A stretch of 36,127 bases of DNA from Candidatus Uhrbacteria bacterium (GTDB taxonomy: Bacteria > Patescibacteriota > Patescibacteriia > JACQRZ01): NCBI GenBank assembly GCA_016206175.1, contig JACQSB010000005.1, forward strand, positions 1-36,127. Reading direction: 5' to 3'. Position 1 is the first letter of the stretch; every line of letters starts with the position of its first letter. Positions 9,256 to 17,350 of the stretch are shown here, in pieces. Both the position numbers and the translations under genes were made by a program. The notes under the pieces are model-generated. The model saw only the letters and a program-made list of their open reading frames with translations. It was not told the origin of the DNA and did no database searches.

Positions 9256-10119
9256 TTATGTTACTAGTTCACTTTCACTTTTGCCTGTCAGCATGCTGTA
9301 TATTTTCACGTAGCGGCCACTCAACTCACCTATTAGCTCCCCCGGTATCGGAGGCAGGGGATTGGTGCTGTAGGGGTCAGAGTGTTCTTTTATCCAAAGC
9401 CGTATAAATTCCTTATCGAAGTTTTCCGGCTCCAGACCTTGCGCGAGACGTGCTTCGTAAGTGTCCGCCTTCCAGTAGCGGCTTGAATCGGGGGTATGGA
9501 TTTCGTCGATCAACAAAATGTTTCCATCTTTGTCGAATCCAAACTCGTATTTCGTATCTACGAGAATCAAGCCGCGTTCACGCGCTACAGACACGCCGTA
9601 TAGATACAGCTCAATCGCTTTACCGGAAAGATACTGCCACTGATCCTCGGTCAGAATGCCTTGCGAAATGATCTGCTGTTCTGTAATGGGCCTGTCGTGG
9701 TTCTGCTCTTTTGTTGTTGGCGTCAAGACAGGGCGAGGAAGCTGCTGGTTTTTCTTCATTCCTTCTGGCAGTGTCAGTCCGTCGAATTCACGCTCACTTT
9801 TGCAGTATTTCACCCACATTGATGTATCTGTTGTGCCAGTGATATACCCGCGTACGACAATCTCCAGAGGAATAGCGCGGCATTTTTTTACGATCATGAT
9901 GTTCGGCTCCGGCGTGGCCAGACAATGGTTTGGTATGATATGCGCGGTTTTTTCAAACCACCACGCACTGATGCTATTCAGGGCGGCTCCTTTGGATGGC
10001 ACCTCGCAAATAATGCGATCAAACGCGCTTAGGCGATTTGTTGTGACTATCTTGAGCGTATCTCCTTGATCATAGATATCGCGCACTTTGCCACTGTAAA
10101 AAGGTACTTCTGATGCCAT
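9256..10119 (-). CDS. purC: SAICAR synthetase
   Basis: Condenses CAIR with aspartate using ATP. The glycine-rich strand FYSGKVRDIYD, the RLSAFDR motif, EIVVRGYITG and VDTKYEFG are clear. DEIHTPDSSRYW is the conserved metal and substrate loop. The track ORF starts at 10197, inside the previous gene, with 26 residues that do not match the family. The ATG at 10119 gives a 287-aa protein and leaves 13 bases after the purQ stop. It resembles the longer, yeast-like PurC (about 300 aa) rather than the 237-aa E. coli form. Confidence 0.94.
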   Translation of the reverse strand: MASEVPFYSGKVRDIYDQGDTLKIVTTNRLSAFDRIICEVPSKGAALNSISAWWFEKTAHIIPNHCLATPEPNIMIVKKCRAIPLEIVVRGYITGTTDTSMWVKYCKSEREFDGLTLPEGMKKNQQLPRPVLTPTTKEQNHDRPITEQQIISQGILTEDQWQYLSGKAIELYLYGVSVARERGLILVDTKYEFGFDKDGNILLIDEIHTPDSSRYWKADTYEARLAQGLEPENFDKEFIRLWIKEHSDPYSTNPLPPIPGELIGELSGRYVKIYSMLTGKSESELVT

Positions 10120-10132
10120 AGATGATATTTCG

Positions 10133-11407
10133 TTATGGGTTATAACGCATACAGATTTGCGAATTGGGGTTATACAGGATATTCGTAGAAAGGACATTAT
10201 CTATCACACTCTGTTGTGATTCGACAGCCGATTCTACCGTCCAAAGCACGCCACTTATGCTCGATTCGATATCAGTAAAACCGTGATGATTTCGTAAAGT
10301 TTGAAGCTTGCTGGAGCCTGCATTATCGTCTCGATAGCGCACCAGATACCAAGCAAACGGTGATTGCGATCGCGGCGCAAGCTTGGATGAATCAATAGAG
10401 CGTTCTTTATTCGTATTACATAATTCTCCACTCGCGATAATTGCGGATACCGTCGACGGCAGAGCTCCTTGTCGGAGAGCTATTTCCCAATGTGCATATC
10501 GACGTACGCGCACATTGATACCATGCGCGCGGAGCGCGGTCTGCACCGTATATGCCGCATTATCAGTAATTATTGATTCCACGATTATTTCATGCCTATC
10601 CTGTTTTTTTACGTAGTCGGGGATGGAGCGCTCGATCTTCGGACAATCGATAAGAGAAAGGCGCGGCGTTGTTTGTTCTGCAATATATTTTCGCATCGAC
10701 TGAAATACGGGTAGGCCGCTTGTGGTGCGTTCTGGATGCGGCATGAGCGCTAGACAATTACCATTTGCATTGCTTACCCCCGCAAGATTGTACGCCGAAC
10801 CGTTTGGATTGACAGGAAACTCGTCGATGATTTCTCCATTTGGCGCGCAGTAGCGGAATGTTGTACATTGTTTTTCCTTCAGTTCGTTCAGAAGATTGTC
10901 TTCCATCATAAAGCGTCCTTCTCCATGCGCTACGGGTACGCGCATGGTAAAATCAGGCTGCATCGCACAGGTAAATGCAGAAGCACGCGGATCGCAGCCC
11001 ACCATCAGCGTCACCCACGCGTTGTAAAATCCGGTGCCGAGTATGCGATTATTTTTGATACGTTTGTTTTCTGTAAGCGCCATGCCGAGTGCATATCCAT
11101 CGCACCCCGGCACGAACCCTGCTTCGACGAGAATCTGCGCGCCATTACAAACACCCAGAATCGGTTTCCCTTTCTCATTTTCTGTACGGAGATATTTCAT
11201 GATCGGATCGAGAGAGGCAATAATGCCGGCTCGAGAACGGTCCTCATACGAAAATCCACCGACAATGAAATATCCGTCAAACAGCGAAAGGTCTGATGGA
11301 TTGCGATTCCACAAGAACTCCTCGGCACCCATACCAGCAGCACGTACTGCGCGGATTGACTCTGATTCGCAGTTGCTGCCGGGGAATTGTATAATGGCAA
11401 TTTTCAT
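10133..11407 (-). CDS. purQ: FGAM synthase PurQ with C-terminal PurS-like extension
   Basis: The glutaminase subunit delivers ammonia to PurL for FGAR to FGAM conversion. Residues 1-243 are a standard class I glutamine amidotransferase: FPGSNCE, nucleophile Cys87 in GVCNGAQ, and His224/Glu226 in MPHPERT. A further 180 residues follow after a linker. Residues 271-312 (VESIITDNAAYTVQTALRAHG, then a VRRYAHWEI strand) resemble the beta-alpha-beta start of PurS. Residues 400-424 (DNVLSTNILYNPNSQ) resemble its LLxNxxI end. About 70 unrelated residues lie between. No separate purS exists in the window, so I infer a PurQ-PurS fusion with an insertion. The PurQ part is certain; the PurS assignment is not. 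Confidence 0.9.
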   Translation of the reverse strand: MKIAIIQFPGSNCESESIRAVRAAGMGAEEFLWNRNPSDLSLFDGYFIVGGFSYEDRSRAGIIASLDPIMKYLRTENEKGKPILGVCNGAQILVEAGFVPGCDGYALGMALTENKRIKNNRILGTGFYNAWVTLMVGCDPRASAFTCAMQPDFTMRVPVAHGEGRFMMEDNLLNELKEKQCTTFRYCAPNGEIIDEFPVNPNGSAYNLAGVSNANGNCLALMPHPERTTSGLPVFQSMRKYIAEQTTPRLSLIDCPKIERSIPDYVKKQDRHEIIVESIITDNAAYTVQTALRAHGINVRVRRYAHWEIALRQGALPSTVSAIIASGELCNTNKERSIDSSKLAPRSQSPFAWYLVRYRDDNAGSSKLQTLRNHHGFTDIESSISGVLWTVESAVESQQSVIDNVLSTNILYNPNSQICMRYNP

Positions 11408-11454
11408 ACTCGAGTCTTTCAGCTGTTCACCTTATTGTACTTTACTATACTTCA

Positions 11455-12585
11455 TTATCGTATCTGTAGCGATGTTTCGCTATAGGTGACTCCAAGAGAC
11501 TTGAGTACGACTTCTTTCTTTCCACTACGCACGACACCCGCATCCATAGCAGAGAATCCATTACTCTTCATAATTTCCAAGACTTTTTTTGAGTTGTTTT
11601 CTGGAACATAAAGCGCATAATCCTGACCCATATTAAACGTCTCATACATTTCATAGTCAGATAGTGCGGCAGTTTTTTGTATGAATAAAAACTCTTCCTG
11701 TGGCTCGAATAGTTTTTCGATGACGTAGGTAAAATCTCTTTTTGGGCGCATGAGCTTGCGCAACCCATGGCCGGTGATGTTGACGATGTAGTGCAAATTA
11801 ACATTTGCATCTTGCAGTGCAGAAATGAGGCGCGCATAGATGTTGCTTTTTGCAAGGAGAGCCTCGCCAAAGGTTTTGCCTGACGGAAGTGTTTCCGCAA
11901 AGCCTCGAGTCGTCATTGCGGCTACCTTTCTTGCGAGCGTGAGCCCGTTGGCATTGATGCCATTACTCTTGATGAACAGTATTCGATCGCCATGGCGGAT
12001 ACCGTGTTCTGTAATCAAGTGTTTTTTTGTCGGGATGATGCCCACAGCAGACCCCGCAAGATCAATGGTGGATTGTTCAATGATCCCCGAATACGCAGGA
12101 GTCTCGCCGCCGCCCCACACAACATCCGCGATATCGCATGCCCGCTTCCATCCGCGAATTAAATCAGACGCACGTTTTGTATCAGCAAACCAAGCGCTGT
12201 CGCCAACTGCCCAGTATGCATGTACGACGAGCGGCCGCGCGCCGACCGTTATGAGATCATTAATAATTGTTGCAACCGTATCGTGGGCAACAGCGGCATA
12301 GTATGTTTTCTTCCCATATTTTTCCATTGCGTCAGCCACAAGATTTTTCGTGCCGAGCCCTTCAATGACCGAAGCAAAATAGTGCGATCCCTGCTTCCAT
12401 ACATATGCCGACTCGCCGCGGGTCTGTGCTACTTCCCGTCCGCCATTTTGTTTTAGGTGTCGCCCGGTAAGCTTGGCAGCTTTTTGCGCGGCAATTTTAA
12501 TCGGGTCGAGCATTCCGTAGCTGACCCCGGCATTTTCATATGCTGATTTTGTTTTTATAATTTTTCTCGCAGGCCGTTTTGCCAT
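11455..12585 (-). CDS. purM: AIR synthetase, divergent PurM
   Basis: Converts FGAM to AIR with ATP; PurM/PurL kinase-like fold. Position between purL and purQ, the TINDL-type motif HDTVATIINDL and the GGGETPAYSG loop (normally GGETAEMPG) support the call. Several hallmarks differ: the usual YxxAGVDxxxG start reads YENAGVSYGML, and TDGVGTK reads IEGLGTK. NITGHGL replaces NITGGGL. Length is 376 aa against the usual 345. The 5' end overlaps purL by 31 bases. I see no better start downstream, because the AGVSYG segment must be included. The function is supported mainly by family and operon context. Confidence 0.88.
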   Translation of the reverse strand: MAKRPARKIIKTKSAYENAGVSYGMLDPIKIAAQKAAKLTGRHLKQNGGREVAQTRGESAYVWKQGSHYFASVIEGLGTKNLVADAMEKYGKKTYYAAVAHDTVATIINDLITVGARPLVVHAYWAVGDSAWFADTKRASDLIRGWKRACDIADVVWGGGETPAYSGIIEQSTIDLAGSAVGIIPTKKHLITEHGIRHGDRILFIKSNGINANGLTLARKVAAMTTRGFAETLPSGKTFGEALLAKSNIYARLISALQDANVNLHYIVNITGHGLRKLMRPKRDFTYVIEKLFEPQEEFLFIQKTAALSDYEMYETFNMGQDYALYVPENNSKKVLEIMKSNGFSAMDAGVVRSGKKEVVLKSLGVTYSETSLQIR

Positions 12586-14927
12586 AGCTGTTTTGCTTTT
12601 GAAATATCCAAAGTGAGTTGATGATTATGAGTAGGCATCGCGGCAGTAATTGTCTTTTTGTTTGTTGTTGTGCCGATAGGAAAGAGTTCAACTTTCGATT
12701 GCGCGAAACGGGATTCAATAGATTCCCTGTTATCCGGCGCGACCTCTATAACAAAGCCCGGCGTTTCAGAGAAAAGGAAGATGTGAAGCGGCAGTTCATC
12801 AGACATTTCTATACTGCATCCGATTTCATTGCCAAATGACATCTCGGCAAGAGTGACGGCAATGCCACCGTCGGAAATATCATGCGCGCTCAATACAAGT
12901 CCGGCAGAAATTGCGCTCACGAGAGAATGGATCTGCCTGTTTGCTTCCTGCACATCTGATGATGGAAGATTGCTTCCGAGTTTGCCAGATAACGAGTAAA
13001 AAACGCTGCCGCCGCATTCGTTGTTTCTCTTGCCGATGAGATAGAGTTGGGAGCCAGGCTTTTTGAAACTCATGGTGATTGCACGCGATGCGTCATGCAA
13101 TACGCCTAAGCATGCGATGATCGGGCTTGGCGCAACCGCGCTACCATGAGATTCGTTATACAATGACACATTTCCGGAAATAATAGGAACAGGGGAGTCT
13201 GGATACTGTATGTGCCGTAAACATTGAGCGGCTTCGGCAACTCCGCGTACTGCTTGTACAAATTCCCACATTTGCTCAGGCTTTTCCGGATTGCCAAAGT
13301 TAAGACAATCTGTCAGCGCAGCGGGGAATGCGCCAACTGCGGCAACGTTTCTGGCTGCTTCCAGCACGGCAAGCACACCTGCTTTGTATGGATCAATTTT
13401 ACCGTAGCGCGGGTTTTGATCAACTGACAATGCAACGCCGCAGGTGCGTATTTCAGCCGGATAGGATTCATCGATAAATGGCTGCAAGACGCCGGCATCA
13501 GCCTGTCCCGGTTCAATGATCGTTTGCCCCTGTACTTGTTTATCATAGCGTTCGTAAATCGGCTCGCGGGATGCAACATTTTCGTGCGACAGGATTTTGT
13601 AAAAAATGTCGGCGCACCACGTCAGGTATTCATTCCCATCAGATGGAATGTGTAGTTCCTCATCTGTTGGTTCCGATATAGTTCTTTTCGGTTCCGTGAT
13701 TGGACGATCATACCGCAGACCGCGAGTGACGTCTGATGCTTTTGCATGGACAATAGCAACGCTGCCGGAACGGACAATAAAATCATCGTGGTTTTTGATT
13801 TTTCCAATCACTGCGGCACGGGCTCCGTATGCCATCGACGGCAGGTCGAATGTCGTATTGTAGTGCTCTAAAATCAGAGGCGTAATGTCAGGACGCACTG
13901 CCCAGAGATACCGCTCTTGTGTTTCAGAGCAGAGGACTACGGCGGGATGCAGACCTTTCATGCTCACCGGCACCTTGTCGAGATCAACCTCCGCGCCATA
14001 TCCGGCACTATCAGCGATTTCTACCGAAGCACAGGCAATGCCGCCAGCGCCAAGGTCTTTGAATCCGACATATTCCAGCAGATTTCGCTCTTTAAGTTTT
14101 GGCAGAAGAGTGTAGAGCGCTTTGAGTAAATGGCGTTTGAGAAATGCGTTTGGTTCTTGCACCGCACCTTTGTTGAGCTCTTTTTTGGATTCATCGAGTT
14201 CGCCGGAAGCAAAGGCAGCGCCGCCAAATCCGCTGTTATCAGTCGCTTTCCCGACAAGGATTAAATCATAGCCATCGGCGTTTTTTGGCGCGCGGGAGTG
14301 TATTACTTCATCTGCGCGCACCGTCCCGAGTGTGACGACGTTTACAAGGCAGTTTTCATTATATGATTCGTCAAAATATACATCACCTGCGATGGTGGGA
14401 ACGCCGATCGGATTGCCGTATCCGGCAATGCCCGCAACCACGCCGTCTTGGATCCAGCGGGTTTTAGGAGCATCAAGCGCACCAAAACGTAGCGGGTCAG
14501 CATTTGCAATAACTTTCGCGCCCATACATGATACATCGCGCACGTTTCCGCCGATGCCGGTTGCCGCGCCTTCATACGGGACGACTTGCGAAGGATGATT
14601 ATGCGACTCGTGGCTCATCACAATGCCGTATCTGTTCCCGGCATTATCTCGCGCGACTTCGACAATACCCGCGTCTTCCGACGGGCCAAGGATGACATTT
14701 GGCGCATCGGTGACAAATTGTTTGAGATGCGAGCGGCTGCTTTTATATGAACAGTGCTCTGATCCTTGGATAGACCAGAGGATGCACTCGGTGAGCGTTG
14801 GCGGGCGCTTGAGAATCTCGTTCTGTATTTTAAGAACTTCTTCCGGTGTGAGAGAGATGCGATGCCTAGAAAGCATCTCACGGCACTCTTCTGATGAGAG
14901 AGATGCGAAGTCAATGGTTTCGTTCAT
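12555..14927 (-). CDS. purL: FGAM synthase PurL subunit
   Basis: Synthetase subunit turning FGAR into FGAM with ATP and ammonia from PurQ. The N-terminal EHCSYKSSR and the catalytic ESHNHPS (residues 107-113) are followed by GAATGIGGNVRD, as in the family. Two PurM-like halves can be followed, the second from about residue 440 (QADAGVLQP) to the C-terminus with SAHDISDGGIAVTLAE. At 790 aa it is larger than the small PurL of Thermotoga (about 600) but lacks the fused glutaminase of the 1300-aa proteobacterial form. This agrees with a separate purQ. It is the first pur gene after folD and has its own candidate promoter. Confidence 0.96.
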   Translation of the reverse strand: MNETIDFASLSSEECREMLSRHRISLTPEEVLKIQNEILKRPPTLTECILWSIQGSEHCSYKSSRSHLKQFVTDAPNVILGPSEDAGIVEVARDNAGNRYGIVMSHESHNHPSQVVPYEGAATGIGGNVRDVSCMGAKVIANADPLRFGALDAPKTRWIQDGVVAGIAGYGNPIGVPTIAGDVYFDESYNENCLVNVVTLGTVRADEVIHSRAPKNADGYDLILVGKATDNSGFGGAAFASGELDESKKELNKGAVQEPNAFLKRHLLKALYTLLPKLKERNLLEYVGFKDLGAGGIACASVEIADSAGYGAEVDLDKVPVSMKGLHPAVVLCSETQERYLWAVRPDITPLILEHYNTTFDLPSMAYGARAAVIGKIKNHDDFIVRSGSVAIVHAKASDVTRGLRYDRPITEPKRTISEPTDEELHIPSDGNEYLTWCADIFYKILSHENVASREPIYERYDKQVQGQTIIEPGQADAGVLQPFIDESYPAEIRTCGVALSVDQNPRYGKIDPYKAGVLAVLEAARNVAAVGAFPAALTDCLNFGNPEKPEQMWEFVQAVRGVAEAAQCLRHIQYPDSPVPIISGNVSLYNESHGSAVAPSPIIACLGVLHDASRAITMSFKKPGSQLYLIGKRNNECGGSVFYSLSGKLGSNLPSSDVQEANRQIHSLVSAISAGLVLSAHDISDGGIAVTLAEMSFGNEIGCSIEMSDELPLHIFLFSETPGFVIEVAPDNRESIESRFAQSKVELFPIGTTTNKKTITAAMPTHNHQLTLDISKAKQLWQNGLREKL

Positions 14928-14935
14928 GTGATCAT
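14924..14935 (-). other. Three-codon mini-ORF overlapping purL start
   Basis: ATG ATC ACA TGA reads out of frame into the purL ATG; its TGA and the purL ATG share an ATGA. It is preceded at ideal spacing (6 bases) by GAGGGG, one of the very few Shine-Dalgarno-like strings in the window. It could drive termination-reinitiation onto purL. However, the predicted transcription start at about 14941 would leave GAGGGG out of the mRNA, so both predictions cannot hold together. Confidence 0.25.
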
Positions 14936-14947
14936 TGCTATCCCCTC

Positions 14948-14975
14948 ATTTTACAGAGAAAAAAGTAAAGGTCAA
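14948..14975 (-). promoter_or_regulatory. Candidate promoter of the pur operon
   Basis: On the minus strand TTGACC, a 16-base spacer and TAAAAT lie just before purL. The predicted start is near 14941, leaving only about 14 bases before the purL ATG. A 5-base inverted repeat GTCAA-N7-TTGAC (14971-14987) overlaps the -35 element and could be an operator. Confidence 0.5.
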
Positions 14976-14988
14976 ATCAGAATTGACA

Positions 14989-15008
14989 ACCAAAGCGTTC
15001 CCTTTGGT
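14989..15008. promoter_or_regulatory. Inverted repeat between folD and purL
   Basis: ACCAAAG and CTTTGGT pair perfectly around a 6-base centre, directly upstream of the pur -35 element. It may be an operator, or an attenuating hairpin in a folD readthrough transcript. No run of T follows on the minus strand, so it is not a good intrinsic terminator. It does not match the E. coli PurR or B. subtilis PurBox consensus as I know them. Confidence 0.4.
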
Positions 15009-15075
15009 AGGTAGTCGCGATTACCGGTTATACAATCGTTCTTGCTCGGCTGCTGAACAAAATAGCGGCAGGGCA

Positions 15076-15915
15076 TTATTTATTTTCTGCCGCAATCACG
15101 ACATTTCGGAGTAGGCATGCTACCGTCACTGGTCCAACACCACCGGGTGTTGGCGTGACAGCAGATGCATGTTGGAGCGCTTCTTCCACCACAACATCCC
15201 CAACCATTTTTCCATTTACAAAATCTACACCTGCGTCAACAACGATTGCTCCGTCTTTTACCATATCGCCGATAATGGTACCTGCTTTCCCGACGCCACT
15301 CACAAGAATATCCGCTGATCGGCATTTTTCTTTGATATCACTTGTTTTACTGTTACATGTCGTTACGCTTGCGCGTTCGTTCATAAGCATGACGGCAAGC
15401 GGTTTGCCCACCAGAGCGCCGACACCGACAATCGTTACATTTGCTCCGGTAAGATCAGACCGCTGGGAAGCGATAATCTCAAGGATCGCTGCCGGAGTAG
15501 GCGGGAGAAAGAGAGACTGCTTCATCACCAGTCGCCCGATATTTTCATACGTGAGGCAGTCAACATCTCTTGAAGGGTGTATCGCGTTTAAGACAACATT
15601 TGTATCGATATGATCGGAGAGCGGCAACTGCACGATCATGCCGCTTGTCGTACCGTCTGCTTGGATCGCAACAATTTCATCCAAAAGTTTTTCTGTTGAA
15701 ATGTCTGCCGGATACTTTTTCAGTACAAACTTGATCCCTATTTGTTCTGCCGCCTCGCCCTTTTTCCGCACATACGTCGCAGATGCTTTATTGTCACCGA
15801 CCAGGATCACGGTAAGCGAGGGTGGATTGCCGTGTTCAGCAAGTTTACGCACTCTTTCCTGTAGAGAATCCACGATTGACTCGGCAATTTTTTTCCCATT
15901 GATATGTATACCCAT
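15076..15915 (-). CDS. folD: Methylene-THF dehydrogenase / cyclohydrolase
   Basis: Makes 10-formyl-THF from 5,10-methylene-THF; this is the formyl donor for PurN and PurH. The catalytic Tyr48 and Lys52 lie in ATYVRKKGEAAE, the QLPL loop is present, and the NADP-binding VGVGALVGKP follows. PTPGGVGPVT is the C-terminal signature. The track ORF has 54 extra residues before MGIHINGKKIA that do not resemble the family. The ATG at 15915 gives 279 aa, close to the usual 285. It is upstream of purL in the same direction, so it may be the first gene of the purine transcript, although 148 bases and a promoter candidate separate them. Confidence 0.95.
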   Translation of the reverse strand: MGIHINGKKIAESIVDSLQERVRKLAEHGNPPSLTVILVGDNKASATYVRKKGEAAEQIGIKFVLKKYPADISTEKLLDEIVAIQADGTTSGMIVQLPLSDHIDTNVVLNAIHPSRDVDCLTYENIGRLVMKQSLFLPPTPAAILEIIASQRSDLTGANVTIVGVGALVGKPLAVMLMNERASVTTCNSKTSDIKEKCRSADILVSGVGKAGTIIGDMVKDGAIVVDAGVDFVNGKMVGDVVVEEALQHASAVTPTPGGVGPVTVACLLRNVVIAAENK

Positions 15916-15927
15916 ATATGGTATACT
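15899..15927 (+). promoter_or_regulatory. Promoter of the MFS gene
   Basis: TTGATA, a 17-base spacer and TATACT, the latter preceded by TG-G as an extended -10. The predicted start is near 15934. The -35 lies within the folD 5' coding region, so the divergent genes share this DNA. Confidence 0.6.
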
Positions 15928-15942
15928 ATATATCATAGTGCA

Positions 15943-15961
15943 GCGCATTGCACAAATGCGC
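15943..15961. promoter_or_regulatory. Perfect hairpin in MFS 5' leader
   Basis: GCGCATT and AATGCGC pair perfectly around GCACA, beginning about 10 bases after the predicted MFS transcription start and 30 bases before its ATG. It may be an mRNA 5' hairpin or an operator shared with divergent folD. Confidence 0.5.
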
Positions 15962-15991
15962 ATATTTGTGATTGTGAGATTATTTGTTCGC

Positions 15992-17239
15992 ATGGAAGCC
16001 AAAGAAGCGAAGCAGCCGACAAAATTTTTCGGATTATCAAAAAATGTCATATCAATGGGGGTCGTGAGTCTTCTCAACGACCTCTCATCGGATATGATTT
16101 TTCCTTATATCCCGATTTTTCTCACCAGCGTGCTTGGCGCTTCGGCTACGTTTGTCGGTATTGTCGAAGGGGTCGCTGAAGCCACGGCAAGCGCTCTTAA
16201 AGCGGTTTCAGGGAGAATTTCAGATCGCATCCATCGCAGGAAACCTCTTATCGTTTTCGGATATACACTATCCGCGATTTCAAAACCCCTCCTTTCTCTC
16301 GCAGTCGCGCCCTGGCATGTGCTGGTCGTACGATTTTTTGATCGCGTAGGTAAAGGATCGCGCGATGCGCCGCGCGATGCGTTATTAAGCGTATCGATCA
16401 AGCATCGCATCATTGGCAAAGCGTTTGGGTTTCATCGCGCGGCAGATACGATGGGTGCTGCCCTCGGACCGATCTTCGCTTTTTTAATTCTACCGCTCAT
16501 CGATAACAATTTGCGGACATTATTTCTATTGTCATTCATTGCAAGTTTTTTTGCGGTGTTGCTGATCATCTTTTTTGTAAAGGAGGTACGGAATGGCGAG
16601 ATAACAAAAGCGCCTTCAGATTATCCGGAAGACGTGGCTAAAAAACAGAAATTCCATCTCGGTTCTCTCGGCCTTCCCTTTATGCTTTTTCTAGGGGTCT
16701 CTACGTTGTTTTCGCTTGGGAAAGTATCCGAAGCGTTTTTGCTGCTGCGCGCGCAAGATATCGGCATAGCGCTTGCTTTTCTGCCACTGCTTTATTTTGT
16801 CTACAACATTTCACTTGCGTTGCTTTCAACCCCTGCCGGCATTCTTTCCGATAAGATTGGACATCGAAATACTTTTATGATCGGGATGGCGATATTTGCT
16901 CTGACCTATTATCTATTTTCAACCATCTCGAGCGGGACGGCGATCTGGTTTCTTTTTGCGCTTTTGGGGTTATACGCAGCGCTCACCGAAGGAGTCGGCC
17001 GCGCGATCGTTGTCGGTCTTGTTGATGTCGAACACCGCGCAACAGCATCCGGTGTGTACCACGCATTCACAGGACTCGCCGCATTGCCTGCCGGCGTGAT
17101 CTTTGGAGTGCTGTGGGATCGTTTTGGTGCTGCTGCTTCTTTTCAGTATAGCGCTGCCCTTGCGTTACTTTCGCTCTTTGTTTTCATTATCCTCCGATTC
17201 AGTTTTCCTTACAAAGTATATCGTGCGCAAGAGGGATGA
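15992..17239 (+). CDS. MFS transporter, substrate unknown
   Basis: A major facilitator protein of 415 aa with about twelve hydrophobic segments. Loop 2-3 has GRISDRIHRRKPLI, and the next cytoplasmic region has the motif GKGSRDAPRDAL that marks a common but poorly characterised MFS group. The second half has a matching ILSDKIGHRN loop. The track ORF runs back to 15638, antisense to folD; that part has no sense here. I choose ATG 15992 (MEAKEAK), just before a short cytoplasmic N-tail and the first helix; ATG 15956 is possible. The neighbours (folD, amt) do not settle the substrate. Confidence 0.85.
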   Translation: MEAKEAKQPTKFFGLSKNVISMGVVSLLNDLSSDMIFPYIPIFLTSVLGASATFVGIVEGVAEATASALKAVSGRISDRIHRRKPLIVFGYTLSAISKPLLSLAVAPWHVLVVRFFDRVGKGSRDAPRDALLSVSIKHRIIGKAFGFHRAADTMGAALGPIFAFLILPLIDNNLRTLFLLSFIASFFAVLLIIFFVKEVRNGEITKAPSDYPEDVAKKQKFHLGSLGLPFMLFLGVSTLFSLGKVSEAFLLLRAQDIGIALAFLPLLYFVYNISLALLSTPAGILSDKIGHRNTFMIGMAIFALTYYLFSTISSGTAIWFLFALLGLYAALTEGVGRAIVVGLVDVEHRATASGVYHAFTGLAALPAGVIFGVLWDRFGAAASFQYSAALALLSLFVFIILRFSFPYKVYRAQEG

Positions 17240-17242
17240 ATC

Positions 17243-17273
17243 TTGCTTTCAATCTGATGTCATCTGTGATACT
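17243..17273 (+). promoter_or_regulatory. Weak candidate promoter of amt
   Basis: GATACT preceded by TG-T gives an extended -10, with TTGCTT 19 bases upstream as a poor -35. The predicted start is near 17280. The spacing is long, so the call rests on the extended -10. Confidence 0.3.
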
Positions 17274-17292
17274 GTAAGCATTGAAAAATGAC

Positions 17293-17311
17293 AGCATGTG
17301 AATAACATGCT
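17293..17311. promoter_or_regulatory. Perfect hairpin upstream of amt
   Basis: AGCATGT and ACATGCT pair perfectly around a 5-base centre, 39 bases before the amt ATG. It has the same dimensions (7-5-7) as the hairpin before the MFS gene. No T run follows, so it is unlikely to be the MFS terminator. Confidence 0.45.
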
Positions 17312-17350
17312 CGCCAATCCTTGAGCTTCTTATTCTTTAATATCATTCGT

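Noticed and set aside
11568-11900. Minus-strand 110-aa ORF inside purM and similar ORFs over 100 aa inside pur genes
   Set aside because: They lie in other frames of clearly coding genes and lack any family motif; they are shadows.
14983-14988. Perfect TTGACA on the plus strand upstream of purL
   Set aside because: No -10 is found at 16-18 bases downstream, and there is no plus-strand gene for it to serve.
15638-15991. N-terminal 118 residues of the 533-aa ORF
   Set aside because: This part is antisense to folD and has no MFS character; a well-placed promoter at 15899-15927 puts the real start later.
15916-16077. N-terminal extension of the folD ORF
   Set aside because: It overlaps the divergent MFS gene and promoter, and FolD proteins start at MGxxxNGK.
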